Below are positions 62,754 to 64,000 of a stretch of 64,000 bases of DNA, in pieces. Where the stretch lies: contig OZ037767.1 of NCBI GenBank assembly GCA_964035545.1, positions 15,619,498-15,683,497 on the forward strand, in the 5' to 3' direction. The notes under the pieces were generated by a model. The model was not told the DNA's origin. It saw only the letters and a program-made list of their open reading frames with translations, and did no database searches. Position numbers and translations under genes: made by a program. The DNA comes from Bugula neritina. Lineage: Eukaryota > Bryozoa > Gymnolaemata > Cheilostomatida > Bugulidae. Numbering within the stretch: the stretch's first letter is position 1; every line of letters starts with the position of its first letter.

Positions 62754-63548
62754 CTATTGACTAGGAACACGTCTACTCTTGGCTGCATTAGCACACGAAA
62801 AGATCGAGCAACGTGGTTGGGGTGCGTGACTAAGACTTTGCGCACCCGGCGGATGAATTTTGTTTCTAATTCCGCCGATACAAAAGTTGATATTTCCGTG
62901 GTGTTGACAACTCCCACAATTGCTCGATACTTTTCCCGTATGGTTTTCCCCTAGACTTTCATACGCACCGCTTTGAATGCAGTCATATACGAAGTCTTTT
63001 AAGTATGCTGGGGGTTGCCTCGTACATTTTCCCCGCTCCAGGGGAGGTGACGCACTCGTCGGTGTATTAGTAGGGGCCTCTGGTAGCGCCTCTACTTCAC
63101 TGTTAGTGGTCACTTCTTCTTGTTCTCCGGATAGAGCCCCTCCCTCCGTGGGGGTTTGCACTTCGGGAACTGGCTCGGTTTTTGGAAGTGATGGATTCAG
63201 ACTTGGCGCAGGCGGTGGCGGACGTGCTTCTGCAGGCAAAAGCTGTCGCTCCTCTCTCACAATGACTTCTTCCCGCGAAATGACCACTTCAAATTTAGGT
63301 CCATGCCGCCGTCGCCCGCGCGTTGTCGTTTGCCTCCTGGGCTCTAACAACGGGGGGGGGGGGGGTTCTCCCACTGCGTCCGGGCTAGCCCAATACGGCT
63401 TCAAGCGAGCCTCATCCTGGATAGACACCTGTCCTGAGCGCTTGATCTTGTAAGTATGGTTGGGCATAGCCTCAGCAATCACGTAGAGTCCCACAAACTT
63501 AGGCTGTAACTTAGCCGCCTGTCCGCGACGCCTACGGTAATTGACCAT
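62754..63548 (-). CDS. Gypsy integrase C-terminal region, copy B
   Basis: The frame begins just after a TAG (63549-63551) that breaks it from the preceding integrase part. It has the GPY/F-like C-terminal signature (K-L-Q-P-K-F-V-G-L-Y-V-I) followed by a proline- and glutamate-rich tail ending near L-K-D-F-V-Y-D-C-I. Such tails in gypsy integrases often bind DNA or chromatin. Codons after about 62960 may not be part of the original product. Confidence 0.65.
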   Translation of the reverse strand: MVNYRRRRGQAAKLQPKFVGLYVIAEAMPNHTYKIKRSGQVSIQDEARLKPYWASPDAVGEPPPPPLLEPRRQTTTRGRRRHGPKFEVVISREEVIVREERQLLPAEARPPPPAPSLNPSLPKTEPVPEVQTPTEGGALSGEQEEVTTNSEVEALPEAPTNTPTSASPPLERGKCTRQPPAYLKDFVYDCIQSGAYESLGENHTGKVSSNCGSCQHHGNINFCIGGIRNKIHPPGAQSLSHAPQPRCSIFSCANAAKSRRVPSQ

Positions 63549-64000
63549 CTACACCCTATCTCCTGTCTGGTAAAGGGGTGGTTCCTCGGAATTTTCGTAT
63601 CGCACCTTCCACTGCTGTTCGCGCAGTATTTCGTGTGCAACCTTTATCCGTTCCACTAGTTCACTGGCATACTCGCGAACCGAGTTGTCTTGCTCTGGAA
63701 CGTGGTAGGTAAGATGGTCAGGGACACGAGTCTCTCTCCCGAGCATCAAGAGGTTTGGGGTCTCACCAGTACTGGTGTGTGGGGTGCTACGGTATGTGCG
63801 CATGACTTGCGGCAACACCGTGTCCCATTCCTCCTGACTGCGTCCGAGGAGAAGACTCCGGAGCGCATCACCTAGCATCCGGTTGTTGCGCTCCACCACC
63901 CCATTACCTTGGGGATGGTAAGGGGTGGTTCTGCTCTGATTTACTCCCCAGAGGCGGCAAAGGTCGCTCTTCAGTTGGGACTAAAACTGAGCGCCTTGAT
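63549..64000 (-). pseudogene. Gypsy integrase core end, copy B, with stops
   Basis: 63899-63552 encodes V-E-R-N-N-R-M-L-G-D-A-L-R and R-T-Y-R-S-T-P-H-T-S-T-G-E-T-P, the end of the integrase core. It stops at TAG 63549-63551, where relatives have tryptophan. Further core sequence reaches the window edge and includes another TAG near 63980 shared with copy A. Confidence 0.7.

Larger units (their letters stand above)
61049..64000 (-). mobile_element. Ty3/gypsy-type element copy B (runs off the window)
   Basis: The 3' LTR (61049-61360), accessory ORF, integrase C-terminus and part of the integrase core are present. The rest lies beyond 64000. It matches copy A (13779 onward) closely and retains the roughly 0.9 kb lost from copy A. 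Confidence 0.9.

Noticed and set aside
62977-63453. 158-codon plus-strand open frame
   Set aside because: It is the antisense of the proline-rich integrase tail of gypsy copy B.

Overview
This window looks like AT-rich nuclear DNA of an invertebrate animal. Spliced genes with GT/AG introns, a RING/B-box/coiled-coil (TRIM-like) gene, BUB1-type kinase exons and an INSM-type zinc-finger exon all point to a metazoan. The mix of element types would suit an early-branching animal such as a sponge or cnidarian, but that placement is inference and I cannot name the species. Mobile elements and segmental duplications dominate the window.

Layout. (1) 1-5.2 kb: a truncated Ty3/gypsy-type element (minus strand, about 1.93-3.96 kb) and two BUB1-like kinase exons, one frameshifted just before the catalytic loop. 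(2) 6.7-7.9 kb: a possible small two-exon gene. (3) 9.1-13.7 kb: the first of three copies of a repeat unit carrying a tiny three-exon gene for a 78-residue protein of unknown function. (4) 13.8-19.8 kb: a decayed, internally deleted gypsy-type element with both LTRs. (5) 20.1-20.8 kb: a TIR element. (6) 22.1-29.0 kb: an intact seven-exon TRIM-like gene (623 aa when spliced), with three TIR elements and a fragment of a fourth in its introns. (7) 30.2-31.2 kb: the last two exons of a BUB1-like kinase (minus) and an orphan INSM-like zinc-finger exon (plus). (8) 32.24-46.68 kb: a TA-flanked TIR transposon split by a Polinton/Maverick. (9) 48.0-51.6 and 55.1-58.9 kb: copies 2 and 3 of the small-gene unit. 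(10) 51.8-54.8 kb: six consecutive phase-compatible minus-strand exons that I read tentatively as the middle of a BUB1/BUBR1-like gene. (11) 61.05-64.0 kb: a second copy of the gypsy element from region 4, cut by the window edge.

The centrepiece is the Polinton at 32,639-46,123 (13,485 bp), with a 6-bp target-site duplication (TATGAA) and TIRs of about 370 bp. It encodes a protein-primed family B DNA polymerase, a SAP-domain protein that looks like the detached polymerase N-terminus, an adenovirus-type cysteine protease, a packaging ATPase, an integrase fused to a parvovirus-type phospholipase A2 domain and a chromodomain, capsid-type proteins, a phage-like fibre with six 40-residue repeats, three related accessory proteins and several unknowns. 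Several genes show damage: the major capsid protein seems to have lost its first jelly roll, a second capsid-type gene is frameshifted at a G7 run, and the integrase D-to-E spacing is 28 residues instead of the usual 35. Its unusual traits are 110-bp terminal palindromes whose arms covary between the two ends, a TATATAAATG-like motif at most start codons, ATGA stop-start overlaps, and fibre-type genes reading outward at both ends.

How the parts relate. The BUB1-like exons all lie on the minus strand but are scattered and out of order. The small-gene unit lies beside both sets of pieces on the opposite strand, which suggests an ancestral BUB1 locus with a nested small gene, later duplicated, invaded and broken. 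The 9-14 kb and 56-61 kb segments share the same gypsy insertion site, so that duplication came after the retroelement inserted. All gene calls come from reading the sequence; no database search was run.
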